Below, one piece after another: positions 1 through 8,164 of a stretch of 48,895 nucleotides of DNA. Every line of letters starts with the position of its first letter. Position 1 is the first letter of the stretch. Source of the DNA: Pseudomonas cedrina subsp. cedrina (GTDB lineage: Bacteria > Pseudomonadota > Gammaproteobacteria > Pseudomonadales > Pseudomonadaceae); the NCBI RefSeq assembly GCF_001983175.1, contig NZ_MNPW01000022.1, forward strand, positions 1 through 48,895. Direction: 5' to 3'. Position numbers and translations under genes: made by a program. The notes under the pieces were generated by a model that was not told where the DNA came from, searched no databases, and worked only from the letters and a program-made list of their open reading frames with translations.

Positions 1-78
1 TATCACTTTGGTCATGACACTGGCCGGTGCTTTTTTCTCAAACCGCGCTAGAACTTCTGCCCACATCGCTTTCGTCAC
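1..78 (-). mobile_element. Transposase N-terminus, cut by window edge
   Basis: A reading frame on the minus strand starts at a GTG (76-78) and stays open to the left edge, giving 26 residues that begin VTKAMWAEVLARF. This matches my memory of the N-terminus of an IS4-type transposase common in Pseudomonas, but only this short stretch can be judged. The frame is also open upstream of the GTG, so the start is uncertain. The neighbouring sequence to about 420 is non-coding and full of hairpins, which fits the edge of a mobile element. Confidence 0.45.
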
Positions 79-136
79 CCTGACTGGAGTTTTGAGGGAT
101 TTTATCAAAGACCTTGAAAGGGCTGGCCCTTACGGC

Positions 137-312
137 GGGTCACTTTTTGAAGAGCGCAAAAAGTAACCCAAAACGCTTCGCCCCACCACTCGGTGCCTCG
201 CCTAGGCTCGGCATGCCCGTAATCCGACATTGATTTGGGGGGCCGCCGCCACGCGCCATCCATGGCGCGGGGCGGCTAAACCGGCGTCCTGCCGGTTTAC
301 CCCCCAAATCAA
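137..312. repeat. Structured non-coding block with nested hairpins
   Basis: The gap 79-493 holds no convincing gene. It contains a hairpin with 8-bp perfect arms (142-149 with 157-164), extended by GGGT/ACCC outside one mismatch. Further on, a 13-bp inverted repeat (TTGATTTGGGGGG at 230-242 with its complement at 300-312) encloses two more perfect hairpins: 252-259 with 262-269, and 278-285 with 291-298. Together these could fold as a three-way junction. Similar blocks next to transposases are, as I recall, widespread in Pseudomonas genomes; I cannot count copies here. Confidence 0.6.
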
Positions 313-436
313 CATCGAATTAAGGCCAGCGTGGTTGACGGGGCGCCTCAGATCAAGATCAAAAACAAAGCGCGGCGGCCTTAGAGCCGACCGGTATTCA
401 TGTCGAACTCGGTTCAAAATGTGGGAGATTGGTCAA

Positions 437-488
437 CTGAAAGTTGTGTAGATACCCATGGCCATCGCAGGCAAGCCAGCTCCCACAT
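437..488 (+). repeat. REP-containing 52-bp dispersed repeat, copy 1
   Basis: The stretch ends in the REP core GGCAAGCCAGCTCCCAC. The whole 52 bp recurs on the opposite strand at 37472-37523 with four mismatches, so the repeat unit extends beyond the REP core. A GTGGGAG at 421-427 may be the degenerate partner of an inverted REP pair. It lies just after the stop codon of the acyl-CoA dehydrogenase gene, a usual place for REP elements. Confidence 0.8.
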
Positions 489-493
489 GTCAG

Positions 494-1645
494 TTATAGC
501 TGGTAATTTTTCAACTCCCGCGCAATCACCATCCGCTGAATCTCGCTGGTGCCCTCGTAAATCTGCGTAATCCGCGCATCCCGGTAATAACGCTCCACCG
601 GGTAGTCCTCCAGGTACCCATACCCACCGTGAATCTGCATGGCTGACGAGCAGACCTTCTCGGCCATTTCCGAGGCAAACAGCTTGGCCTGGGACGCTTC
701 GGACAGGCACGGCTTGCCCGCGCTGCGCAGGCGGGCCGCATGCAGGATCAACAAACGCGCAGCGTTGAGCTGGGTTTGCATGTCGGCGAGCAGGTTGGCC
801 ACGCTCTGGTGTTCGATGATCGCCTGCTTGAACTGCACGCGGTCACGCGCATAGGCCAAGGCGGCCTCGAACGCAGCACGGGCAATGCCCAGCGCCTGGG
901 CGGCGATGCCGATGCGACCACCTTCCAGGTTGGACAGGGCGATGGCCAGGCCTTTGCCGCGCTCACCCAACAGGTTCGCTTCGGGGACGCTGCACTGGCT
1001 CAGGGTGACCGCGCAGGTGTCCGACGCACGGATGCCCATCTTGTGTTCGGTGCGATCCACCACGAAGCCTGGTGTATCGGTCGGGACGAGAAACGCCGAA
1101 AGGCCTTTTTTGCCCAGCTCAGGGTCGGTCACGGCGAACACGATGGCGAGCTTGGCGCGCTTGCCATTGCTGACAAACTGCTTGGCGCCGTTGATCACCC
1201 ACTGCCCGTCGCGCAGTTCGGCGCGGGTGCGCAGGTTGTGCGCCTCAGAACCGGCCTGGGGTTCGGTCAGGCAGAAGCATCCGATGGCCTGGCCGCTGGC
1301 GAGATCGGCCAGCCAGGTTTGCTTCTGTGCGTCTGTGCCGTAGTTGAGGATGGGCCCGCAACCCACTGAATTATGGATACTCATCAGCGCGCCAGTGGCG
1401 CCGTCTCCGGCGGAGATCTCTTCGACGGCGAGGGCATACGCGACGTAATCGACATAGGTGCCGCCCCATTCTTCCGGCACCACCATGCCCAGCAGGCCGA
1501 GCTCGCCCATTTTCGCCACCAGGGCGTCGTCGATCCAGCCGGCTTTCTCCCAAGCCTGGGCGTGGGGGGCAATTTCACCGCGGGCAAAGTCGCGCGCCAT
1601 GTCGCGAATCATCACTTGTTCTTCTGTATATTCAATGTCTTGCAT
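494..1645 (-). CDS. Acyl-CoA dehydrogenase, valine-type
   Basis: This 383-residue protein has the normal length of a short-chain acyl-CoA dehydrogenase, a soluble FAD enzyme that makes the alpha-beta double bond in acyl-CoA and passes electrons to ETF. Visible family motifs are CFCLTEPQAGSEA in the flavin-binding region, IHGGYGYLEDYPVERYYRD, and QIYEGTSEIQRMVIAREL, whose glutamate (YEGT) is the usual catalytic base. It starts 3 bp after the hydrolase gene at 1649-2752, so the two are one operon. A 3-hydroxyisobutyryl-CoA hydrolase-like partner suggests isobutyryl-CoA as the substrate, but this is inferred from the pairing. The exact acyl chain cannot be read from the sequence. Confidence 0.92.
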   Translation of the reverse strand: MQDIEYTEEQVMIRDMARDFARGEIAPHAQAWEKAGWIDDALVAKMGELGLLGMVVPEEWGGTYVDYVAYALAVEEISAGDGATGALMSIHNSVGCGPILNYGTDAQKQTWLADLASGQAIGCFCLTEPQAGSEAHNLRTRAELRDGQWVINGAKQFVSNGKRAKLAIVFAVTDPELGKKGLSAFLVPTDTPGFVVDRTEHKMGIRASDTCAVTLSQCSVPEANLLGERGKGLAIALSNLEGGRIGIAAQALGIARAAFEAALAYARDRVQFKQAIIEHQSVANLLADMQTQLNAARLLILHAARLRSAGKPCLSEASQAKLFASEMAEKVCSSAMQIHGGYGYLEDYPVERYYRDARITQIYEGTSEIQRMVIARELKNYQL

Positions 1646-1648
1646 GGC

Positions 1649-2752
1649 TTAGTTCACAACCTTCTTGAAGTGATCGAAGAAGCTTTGCACATGGCTCGGG
1701 TTCAGCTCGTGCAAGGTTGGCGGGTTCCAGCGCGGGCTCTTGTCCTTGTCGATGATCAAGGCGCGCACGCCTTCGATCAGGTCGCCGCGTTCGAACCATT
1801 GGCGGTCCAGGTGCAGTTCCAGGGCGAAACATTGCTCCAGGGGCAGGCGACGGCCACGGCGCAGCATCTCCAGGGTGACGGCCATGGCCAGCGGCGAGCG
1901 GGTTTTCATCAGGTTGGCGGTGGTCAGCCCCCATTCGCGGCTGTCGGCGACGGTCACTTGCTGCAACTGCTCAACGATGCTTGCGACATCCGGCAGCGCG
2001 AAGAAGTGATCGATGGCGGGGCGCAAGGCGGCCAGCGGCGCATCGGGCAGTCGCTGCACGGCGAGTTTAGCCAGCACGCCCTGCAAATCCTTGAGCGGCG
2101 AGCCATGCCATTGCAGGCCGTCGAGCTTGCGGTCGAGATCGGCGAACCTGGCGCTTTCCAGGTACCAGTCAGCCAGGCCGCAATAGAGCGCGTCGGCGGC
2201 GTGAATCTGCACCCCGGTCACGCCCAGGTAGGTCCCCAGCTCGCCGGGGACGCGCGACAGGAAATAGCTGCCGCCCACATCAGGGAAGTAACCGATGGCC
2301 ACTTCCGGCATCGCCAGGCGGCTGCGCTCAGTGACGACGCGCAAATCCGCGCCTTGCACCAGGCCCATGCCGCCGCCCAGGACAAACCCGTCCATCAGCG
2401 CCAGCACCGGCTTGCGGTAATGGTGGATGGCCAGGTCCAGTGCGTATTCCTCGACGAAGAAGTCCTGATGCAGGGTATCGCCGTTCTTGAAGCTGTCGTG
2501 AAGCGAGCGAATATCGCCGCCCGCGCAGAAAGCCTTGTCGCCGGCGCCGCGCAGCACCACGGCATATACCTGCGGGTCGTCGGCCCATGCCTGTAGCTGC
2601 GACGCCATGCTGCGCACCATCTGCAGGGTGATGGCATTCAAGCCGGCGGGGCGGTTGAGGGTGAGGTGGCCGATATGGTTACGGACCTCGGCGAGCACTT
2701 CGTCCTGAAGCGTTTCTGCGTGGCATGCTTCGGATGAAACCTGAGCAGTCAT
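1649..2752 (-). CDS. 3-hydroxyisobutyryl-CoA hydrolase-like protein
   Basis: A crotonase-fold protein of 367 residues, longer than ordinary enoyl-CoA hydratases (about 260) and typical of the 3-hydroxyisobutyryl-CoA hydrolase group. The oxyanion-hole segments are visible: GDKAFCAGGDIRSL early on, and MDGFVLGGGMGL followed by AMPEVAIGYFPDVGGSYFL. The start at 2752 (MTAQVSSEA) is chosen because GGGAG lies just upstream and the longer reading frame begins with non-family sequence. In valine breakdown this enzyme frees 3-hydroxyisobutyrate from CoA, two steps after the dehydrogenase encoded downstream. A plain enoyl-CoA hydratase/isomerase is the alternative. Confidence 0.88.
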   Translation of the reverse strand: MTAQVSSEACHAETLQDEVLAEVRNHIGHLTLNRPAGLNAITLQMVRSMASQLQAWADDPQVYAVVLRGAGDKAFCAGGDIRSLHDSFKNGDTLHQDFFVEEYALDLAIHHYRKPVLALMDGFVLGGGMGLVQGADLRVVTERSRLAMPEVAIGYFPDVGGSYFLSRVPGELGTYLGVTGVQIHAADALYCGLADWYLESARFADLDRKLDGLQWHGSPLKDLQGVLAKLAVQRLPDAPLAALRPAIDHFFALPDVASIVEQLQQVTVADSREWGLTTANLMKTRSPLAMAVTLEMLRRGRRLPLEQCFALELHLDRQWFERGDLIEGVRALIIDKDKSPRWNPPTLHELNPSHVQSFFDHFKKVVN

Positions 2753-2868
2753 CGATAACTCCCTGCTTTTATTGTCTTTATCAAGATGTTCGCGGGCGAA
2801 CTCTCTCGTGATCGTACCAGCGCAAATTTGCCCAGTACAACCTTCAATCGTGCAGGTGGTTTTTGCAT

Positions 2869-3720
2869 TTATGCAGAGGTGCCAGCCTCCGTGAAATGCC
2901 TCGCCAACGCTTCGGCGCACAGCAGGATGGCGCGTCTGGCCTGCGGGTTGGCGGCGGGGTAGTTGATAAAACCGTGGCACATACCGGCGTACTCCTTGTG
3001 GCGCACCGGCACACCGGCTTTTTTCAAGCGGCTCGCGAAGGAACGTCCTTCATCGCGCAGCAGGTCACAGCCGGCGGTTATGATCAGCGTAGCAGGCAAA
3101 GCGTTGAAACAGGTGTCCCGCGCCGGCGAGAGCCAAGGGTGAGCCAGAGGCACACCCGGCGGCACGTAGTGACCCAGGTACCCGTCCAACTTGTCGGCGG
3201 TCAAGCCGAAGCCGTCGGCGAATTGCTTTCGGGAACGATTGCACGCCAGGCAGTCGAGCACCGGGTATAGCAGCAACTGGAAACCTATTTCGGGGCCCTC
3301 CAGATCCCTGGCGATCTGGCTAATCGCGGCAGCCAGCCCCCCGCCGGATCCACCGCCTGCGACTGCCATGCGCGAGGCGGCCAGTCCCAACCCGGCACCT
3401 TCACGTGCTATCCATTCGGTAGCGGCGTAGCAGTCTTCCACCGCTCGGGGAAAACAACGCTCGGGCGGGCGGGCATAGTGCACGGCCACCACTGCGCAGC
3501 CGGCCCACTCACACATGATTCGGCAGAAGCTGTCATGGGTGTCCAGATCGCCCGCAACCCAACCGCCCCCGTGGAAAAACATCAGCACCGGCGCCGGATC
3601 CGGATGCGCTGGCCGATACAGCCTGACCGGCACCGACCGGCCCCGTGTGGTAAGCGTGATATCGCTTATCCGCATGACCACAGCATCGCGTACCGCCTGG
3701 CGTTCCTGGGCCACGTTCAT
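2869..3720 (-). CDS. HSL-family alpha/beta hydrolase
   Basis: This 283-residue protein has the hormone-sensitive-lipase layout. The oxyanion motif HGGGW is at residues 50-54. The nucleophile elbow GGGSGG has Ser125, in place of the usual GDSAGG. A C-terminal segment DEGRSFA carries a probable acid, followed by MCHGFINY with the catalytic His. There is no signal peptide, so it should act in the cytoplasm on a small ester, lactone or amide. Its ATG overlaps the stop of the P450-RidA gene (ATGA), so it is the third, translationally coupled gene of an operon with the acyl-CoA oxidase-like protein. The substrate is unknown. The Asp-to-Gly change before the nucleophile is slightly unusual for the family. 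Confidence 0.88.
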   Translation of the reverse strand: MNVAQERQAVRDAVVMRISDITLTTRGRSVPVRLYRPAHPDPAPVLMFFHGGGWVAGDLDTHDSFCRIMCEWAGCAVVAVHYARPPERCFPRAVEDCYAATEWIAREGAGLGLAASRMAVAGGGSGGGLAAAISQIARDLEGPEIGFQLLLYPVLDCLACNRSRKQFADGFGLTADKLDGYLGHYVPPGVPLAHPWLSPARDTCFNALPATLIITAGCDLLRDEGRSFASRLKKAGVPVRHKEYAGMCHGFINYPAANPQARRAILLCAEALARHFTEAGTSA

Positions 3721-5333
3721 AATTGGCCGACCACGGCCTGGGCTTCGATTTCAATCAGGAATTGAGGTGCTATCAGCGCCTTTACGCAGAGCAACATCGT
3801 CGTGGGTTCGCAGTTGTTGAAAAACTTCTTGTGGGCCTTGAGGATTTTGCGCCACAGCTCCATGTCGGTGGTGTACATGCGCGTGGCAACCACGCGCGTA
3901 CGATCGGTGCCCAGCTGCTTGAGCGCGGTCTCGATGATCTCCAGGCATCGCCAGGTCTGACCATAGACATCGTCTTCGGCGAAAGGCTTGCCTTGCTCGT
4001 CGAACGCGACGGTCCCGCTGGTCATGATGAGGTTGCCGGCGCGCAGCGCGCGGCAGTAGCCACCTTTCTTTTCCCAGGGCGCTGCGGAAAAGCAACGGGT
4101 AATAGCATCGGCGGAGGGAGCCAAATCCACTTGAATCCGACTCAAGCCACGAAACTGCAGGCTGTTGCCGCGCCAGAGCGGCGGCCGCCCTTTAATGAGG
4201 TGCATGTGCGGAAAACGCCGCAGCAGGGTGGTGAACAGAATCTTGGCTTCCAGTTTGAAAAGCAGGCGGCCCATGCAGAAATGGGGGCCGCGCCCAAACG
4301 CCAAGTGGTCCAGTTTCGTGCGCTTCAGGTCGAATTGATCAGGGCGAGCAAAGCGCGCCGGATCGCGATTGGCTGCCGCCCGCATCAGAAACACCAATTC
4401 ACCTTTGCGCATGGTTTTACCATGCAGAACCACGTCCTCCGTCAGTACCCGATGACTCAGTTGACCGGCCGGGCAAATGCGCAATGCCTCCTCGATAGCA
4501 ACGTCTATCAGTTCGGGATCGTCCCTGACTTGCGCCCAGCGCGTTGGCTTCTCCAGCAGGTAGAACAGGATGATTCCCAATTGGTCGGCACTGGTGGTCG
4601 TGGCGGCAACCAGGACGAATGCCAGTTGGGCCAGGCCGTCTGCCTCGCTCATGCCCGATTTGTCAGCGGCGACGATGACTTGACTGACCAGGTCGTTTCC
4701 GGGCGCACGTCGGCGTTGACCAATGAGCCGGGAAAAATAGCCGTACATCTCTTCGATGGCCTGCAGCGCCTGTTTGGGGCCATAAGCCGGGTCGGTGCTG
4801 CCGACCATGCACACGATAATGGCGTCGGTCCAGTTCCTGATTTTCAATGCGTCTTCGGCTGGAATATGGAACAAATACGCCAGAATGAATGCGGGGATCT
4901 TGTTGAACAGCTCAACCATCATTTCCGGACGGGGGCTCAACTGGGTCAGTTGGTCGTCGACAATCTGTTGAATCGCATCGCCAAGCGCCTCGATAGCGCT
5001 CGGGCTGAAGGCTTTGCCCAAGACTTTACGCCCTGCCTCATGCTCCTTGCCGTCCAACGAATACATCCAACGGGATGCTTTCTCGACAAAGGGCTCCAGC
5101 ACCGCACGTTTTGCCTTGGATAACTGTGCGTCCGCCAGTTGGCGCATGCGATTGGATGAGTAACGTTTAGCATCCACCTGCGCGGCGTTGACGTCACCGA
5201 ACCGGGTGAGCAGCCAAGCCTTGTGGTGCTCGCACCAGTGCACCGGGTCGTGTGTGCGCATCCAGGCGAAGGCCCGGTAGGGATCACGAATGATTTTCGG
5301 ATCGGAGAAATCAGGTGGACTCTGAAGGGCCAT
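3717..5333 (-). CDS. Cytochrome P450-RidA fusion protein
   Basis: Residues 1 to about 405 of 538 form a soluble bacterial P450. The ExxR motif is at 282-285 (EALR), and the heme loop FGRGPHFCMG has the ligand Cys353. The I-helix reads AATTTS around 243-248: it keeps threonines but lacks the usual acidic residue. Residues about 412-538 are a complete RidA/YjgF-type domain (RAGNLIMTSG, then IEIEAQAVV at the end). The arginine that binds substrate in RidA (PARS) is not evident, the region reading PTTMLL. The ATG at 5333 is preferred because GAGGAG lies 7 nt upstream; another ATG at 5338 is in a different frame. It begins 1 nt after the upstream stop. The whole protein reads in one frame, so the fusion is real unless there is a sequencing error. 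A heme monooxygenase fused to an imine-handling or binding domain suggests chemistry on an amine or imine, which is inference. Confidence 0.9.
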   Translation of the reverse strand: MALQSPPDFSDPKIIRDPYRAFAWMRTHDPVHWCEHHKAWLLTRFGDVNAAQVDAKRYSSNRMRQLADAQLSKAKRAVLEPFVEKASRWMYSLDGKEHEAGRKVLGKAFSPSAIEALGDAIQQIVDDQLTQLSPRPEMMVELFNKIPAFILAYLFHIPAEDALKIRNWTDAIIVCMVGSTDPAYGPKQALQAIEEMYGYFSRLIGQRRRAPGNDLVSQVIVAADKSGMSEADGLAQLAFVLVAATTTSADQLGIILFYLLEKPTRWAQVRDDPELIDVAIEEALRICPAGQLSHRVLTEDVVLHGKTMRKGELVFLMRAAANRDPARFARPDQFDLKRTKLDHLAFGRGPHFCMGRLLFKLEAKILFTTLLRRFPHMHLIKGRPPLWRGNSLQFRGLSRIQVDLAPSADAITRCFSAAPWEKKGGYCRALRAGNLIMTSGTVAFDEQGKPFAEDDVYGQTWRCLEIIETALKQLGTDRTRVVATRMYTTDMELWRKILKAHKKFFNNCEPTTMLLCVKALIAPQFLIEIEAQAVVGQL

Positions 5334-5334
5334 T

Positions 5335-6954
5335 TCATTGCTCCTCATACAGTGGTCGCGTGAACTGACGGATGTAATCAGGCGCATCGATCATCGCGCT
5401 GATCAGGGCCTGGGGCGGTTTGAGCTGGCCTGCCAGGCGCGCGATCTGCGTTTGGGTGGCATGCTGGCGCAGGTTCTGCACGCGTGGGCTCAGCCAGGAG
5501 TGCAGTGGTCCGTAGAACACTTCAACCAGGTCGGTAAGTGTCTCGGAGTCCAACAACTGCGGGCTTTCGACTTCCTGAATAATCAGGTCCAGAGCCCTGG
5601 CATAGGCCATGCCCACGGCCTGTTGATGGTCAAACCCTGCCGTCTCGGCGCATTGCGAGACGATCTTCGCTTCTACCCACTGGCCGAGATTGCTGGGCGT
5701 GCTGCCGACAAAGCGTGGCCGCGCCAACGCGTCCCTGATGATCTGGTAGGCCATCACTGAGCTATCACCGGCGAACGTATTGGCGACTTCGCAGTCCATA
5801 CGTTGCGTGACGATCTGGTTGTAATGGTGAAAGCCTTGGGAGCCGCACAGCTCACGGGACAGGGCGATCACATCGAGCCCCAGCCAGGCACCGACGGCCT
5901 TGTCCAGTGCCGCCAACAGGTGCAACTCCTTGCGTCGTGGGGGCTGCGCCCAATGCGCTTCGAAGCGCTTGCGTACCGCTTGCTCCAGGTATTTGAGCGC
6001 CAGGGCTTTGAGCTGTATGGCGTAGAGGCGCTGGCGGAACAGCGGCTGGCTCAAGAGCGGCTTTCGGCCATCTGCACCGTGGACCAACCGGTGCCGGGCG
6101 AACCTATACCCCAAGTGCGCCGAAAGGCCCGCGCTGTGGCGTATGCCCGCCATGAACAACAACCTCTCCTGAAGGAAGGTCTTCAACGAATCAATGAAGC
6201 GTTCAGCCAGCGGCAGGTCGCTGACAAAAGCGCCGTCGTCGGTAAAGTGTGCGTGCCGTTGCAACAGTGCATCCATCGGGATGGTCATGTGGTCGAAGCG
6301 GATTGCGGCGACCTGATTGGCGTGAATACCCCCCTTGGGATCGCAGGCCATTACCCGAACCCCCTCTTGGAGGCGGCCGTTTTCCCGTTTACGAATCACG
6401 ACGCGAAACCAGTGATGCCCCTGATCCTCGCCGTCTACCATCAGGCGCGCAATTACCATCACCACCTGCGCCGCGCGCAGCGCATTGCCTATCCAGCATT
6501 TGCAGGCTTGAGGGGAGGGGGAATGAAGGATCAAGCAGTGGCGCTTACGATCATAGGTCACTTGGGTTTGCACGTGGCGCACGTCGGTGCCTACGCCCAC
6601 TTCCGTACAGCCGAAGGCATAGACCTTACGCAGGCGCAGGGCCTCGTCGCGATAGCGCACCACTTGGCGGGGGCTGGCGTGGTTGAACAGCGCATCGACG
6701 GCGATCATATGGTCGACGATCGAGGAGTGCAGCGCGTAGTCGAATGCGCCCAGCCAGCCCATGATTTCGCAGAGTTTGGCAAACTCCCGTTGACGCGACT
6801 GCCCCAGCCACAGTTCGTTACTGATGACGCCGCTATCGAAAATCGCATGCATGCGCCGGATGGTCAGGTCCATATAGGCCTGAAGGCCGAGATGATGACG
6901 TTGTCGCGGCTCAAACAGCGAAGAACTGAACAGCGCTTTAAGCGTGGCTTCCAT
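5335..6954 (-). CDS. Acyl-CoA oxidase-like flavoprotein
   Basis: The 539 residues follow the peroxisomal acyl-CoA oxidase pattern rather than the shorter dehydrogenases. AFGCTEVGVGTDVRHVQT (about 113-130) corresponds to the TETGHGSNV flavin region. CWIGNALRAAQVVMVIARL resembles the KWWxGxLG segment, and RELCGSQGFHHYN resembles the REACGGxGY helix. In acyl-CoA oxidases the catalytic glutamate sits in FEGDN; here the matching segment is FAGDSS with Ala395. The protein may therefore bind flavin and acyl-CoA or an acyl carrier without classic alpha-proton abstraction. It is the first gene of the operon, followed after 1 nt by the P450-RidA fusion. The family call is sound; the reaction is unknown. 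Confidence 0.8.
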   Translation of the reverse strand: MEATLKALFSSSLFEPRQRHHLGLQAYMDLTIRRMHAIFDSGVISNELWLGQSRQREFAKLCEIMGWLGAFDYALHSSIVDHMIAVDALFNHASPRQVVRYRDEALRLRKVYAFGCTEVGVGTDVRHVQTQVTYDRKRHCLILHSPSPQACKCWIGNALRAAQVVMVIARLMVDGEDQGHHWFRVVIRKRENGRLQEGVRVMACDPKGGIHANQVAAIRFDHMTIPMDALLQRHAHFTDDGAFVSDLPLAERFIDSLKTFLQERLLFMAGIRHSAGLSAHLGYRFARHRLVHGADGRKPLLSQPLFRQRLYAIQLKALALKYLEQAVRKRFEAHWAQPPRRKELHLLAALDKAVGAWLGLDVIALSRELCGSQGFHHYNQIVTQRMDCEVANTFAGDSSVMAYQIIRDALARPRFVGSTPSNLGQWVEAKIVSQCAETAGFDHQQAVGMAYARALDLIIQEVESPQLLDSETLTDLVEVFYGPLHSWLSPRVQNLRQHATQTQIARLAGQLKPPQALISAMIDAPDYIRQFTRPLYEEQ

Positions 6955-7062
6955 GGCCGAGCTCTCCCGTTTCCAACATTAACTGTCGAAACACTTGAGC
7001 AGGAGCGCCGGCAGGGCGAGTGGCGTGAGGGGGTAACGGAAGTGACCGATACACGATAACGC

Positions 7063-7076
7063 CCAATGTACATTGG
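7063..7076. promoter_or_regulatory. 14-bp palindrome upstream of the oxidase/P450 operon
   Basis: CCAATGTACATTGG is a perfect palindrome about 110 bp before the ATG of the acyl-CoA oxidase-like gene, in a 270-bp gap after the HPP gene. Palindromes of this size are typical operators of dimeric TetR- or LuxR-type regulators. No regulator gene is adjacent, and I see no confident -35/-10 pair, so the operator role is an inference. Confidence 0.45.
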
Positions 7077-7224
7077 ACCATAGCCAGACATTCCTTTGTC
7101 TTCGCTACTGGAATTACGCGGATCCAGACGTCAGGGTGAACAGCAGACAACTTCAAGTGGTGTATTTACTCTAGTCCGCGCATGACCCATTGCAAGGTGC
7201 GGTATTCGCCGTCCGTCGCACCTG

Positions 7225-7950
7225 TCATACCACCCGACTTGCCAGCACTTCCCCGATGCTCCGGCGCCTGGCATGGGTTTCCGCTGCGTGGATCAACTGT
7301 TCAAGCTCGGTGGGCTCCACATCGTAGAACCGCTCCATTTCGGCCAGCGCCAGCTTCAAATCGGCGGCGGTGATGGCGGGGTCGCTAGCGGCGTTGGGGT
7401 TGACCAGGAGTGCGGCGGCTGGTTCGACTGCGCCTTTGGGGTAGCGCGTGCGGGTGGCGTTGTTGTAAGCCAGCGCACAGGCCAGCAAGCCGCCGGCGCC
7501 CAGCAGCACGGCGCCCAATTCGTACCAGCCGAGGGCGGCGGAGGCGGGGTCGGCCAATACCAGCGTCATGGCCAAGCCCCCGGCCGGTGGGTGCAGGCAG
7601 CGCAGCCAGCACATCAATATCACCGTCATGCCCGCCGCCAGGCAAGCGCCGCCCAGGGAGGGACCCAGCACGCGGGCGATCAGCAGGGCCACCACGCCCG
7701 CGCACAGGTAGCTGCCGATGATCGACCAGGGCTGCGCCAGCGCACCGGATGAGACGGCGAACAACAACACGGCTGAAGCGCCGAGCGGGCCGAGCAGGTG
7801 CAGCGCGACGTCCATGCCGAACGCTTTGGAGCACAGCCAGACACTGAACAGCGTACCCAGGGCCATACCGATGGCGGCACGGCTCCATTCGGTAGGGCGG
7901 GTGTTGATAGCAGCGGGGAACCAGCGAGCGAGCATTGAAAGGGGATCCAT
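7225..7950 (-). CDS. HPP family integral membrane protein
   Basis: The 241-residue product has about four hydrophobic segments and the signature LHPPAGG near the middle, which defines the HPP family. A soluble C-terminal tail of roughly 60 residues follows (AADLKLALAEMERFYDVEP onward). Some HPP proteins are linked to nitrite transport in cyanobacteria and plastids; no such context exists here, so the substrate is unknown. The start at 7950 (MDPLSML) is chosen because the longer frame to 8064 adds a non-hydrophobic extension; no strong ribosome binding site marks either. It lies 214 bp beyond the end of the arn operon on the same strand and may be transcribed separately. Confidence 0.82.
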   Translation of the reverse strand: MDPLSMLARWFPAAINTRPTEWSRAAIGMALGTLFSVWLCSKAFGMDVALHLLGPLGASAVLLFAVSSGALAQPWSIIGSYLCAGVVALLIARVLGPSLGGACLAAGMTVILMCWLRCLHPPAGGLAMTLVLADPASAALGWYELGAVLLGAGGLLACALAYNNATRTRYPKGAVEPAAALLVNPNAASDPAITAADLKLALAEMERFYDVEPTELEQLIHAAETHARRRSIGEVLASRVV

Positions 7951-8164
7951 AAACAGCGGGCAAAAAAAAGGCTTGTCTGGTTGCCCGGAAAAGCCCTTTG
8001 AAAGTTCCAGCATTTGGGGGAAGGAACGCTGTGCAGTGTGCCGCCCTTGGGGAGCGTGCGCCAATGCATATTAATGAGGGTTGAGTGCAAAAATAATGAG
8101 CTGTAACGGCTTCAATTGGACAGCGCACAGGCGTTTTCTGCGCCGTGAGCCGCCGGTACCGACG

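Noticed and set aside
3723..5123. A 466-residue open frame on the + strand
   Set aside because: It is antisense to the P450-RidA gene, which carries the heme and RidA motifs.
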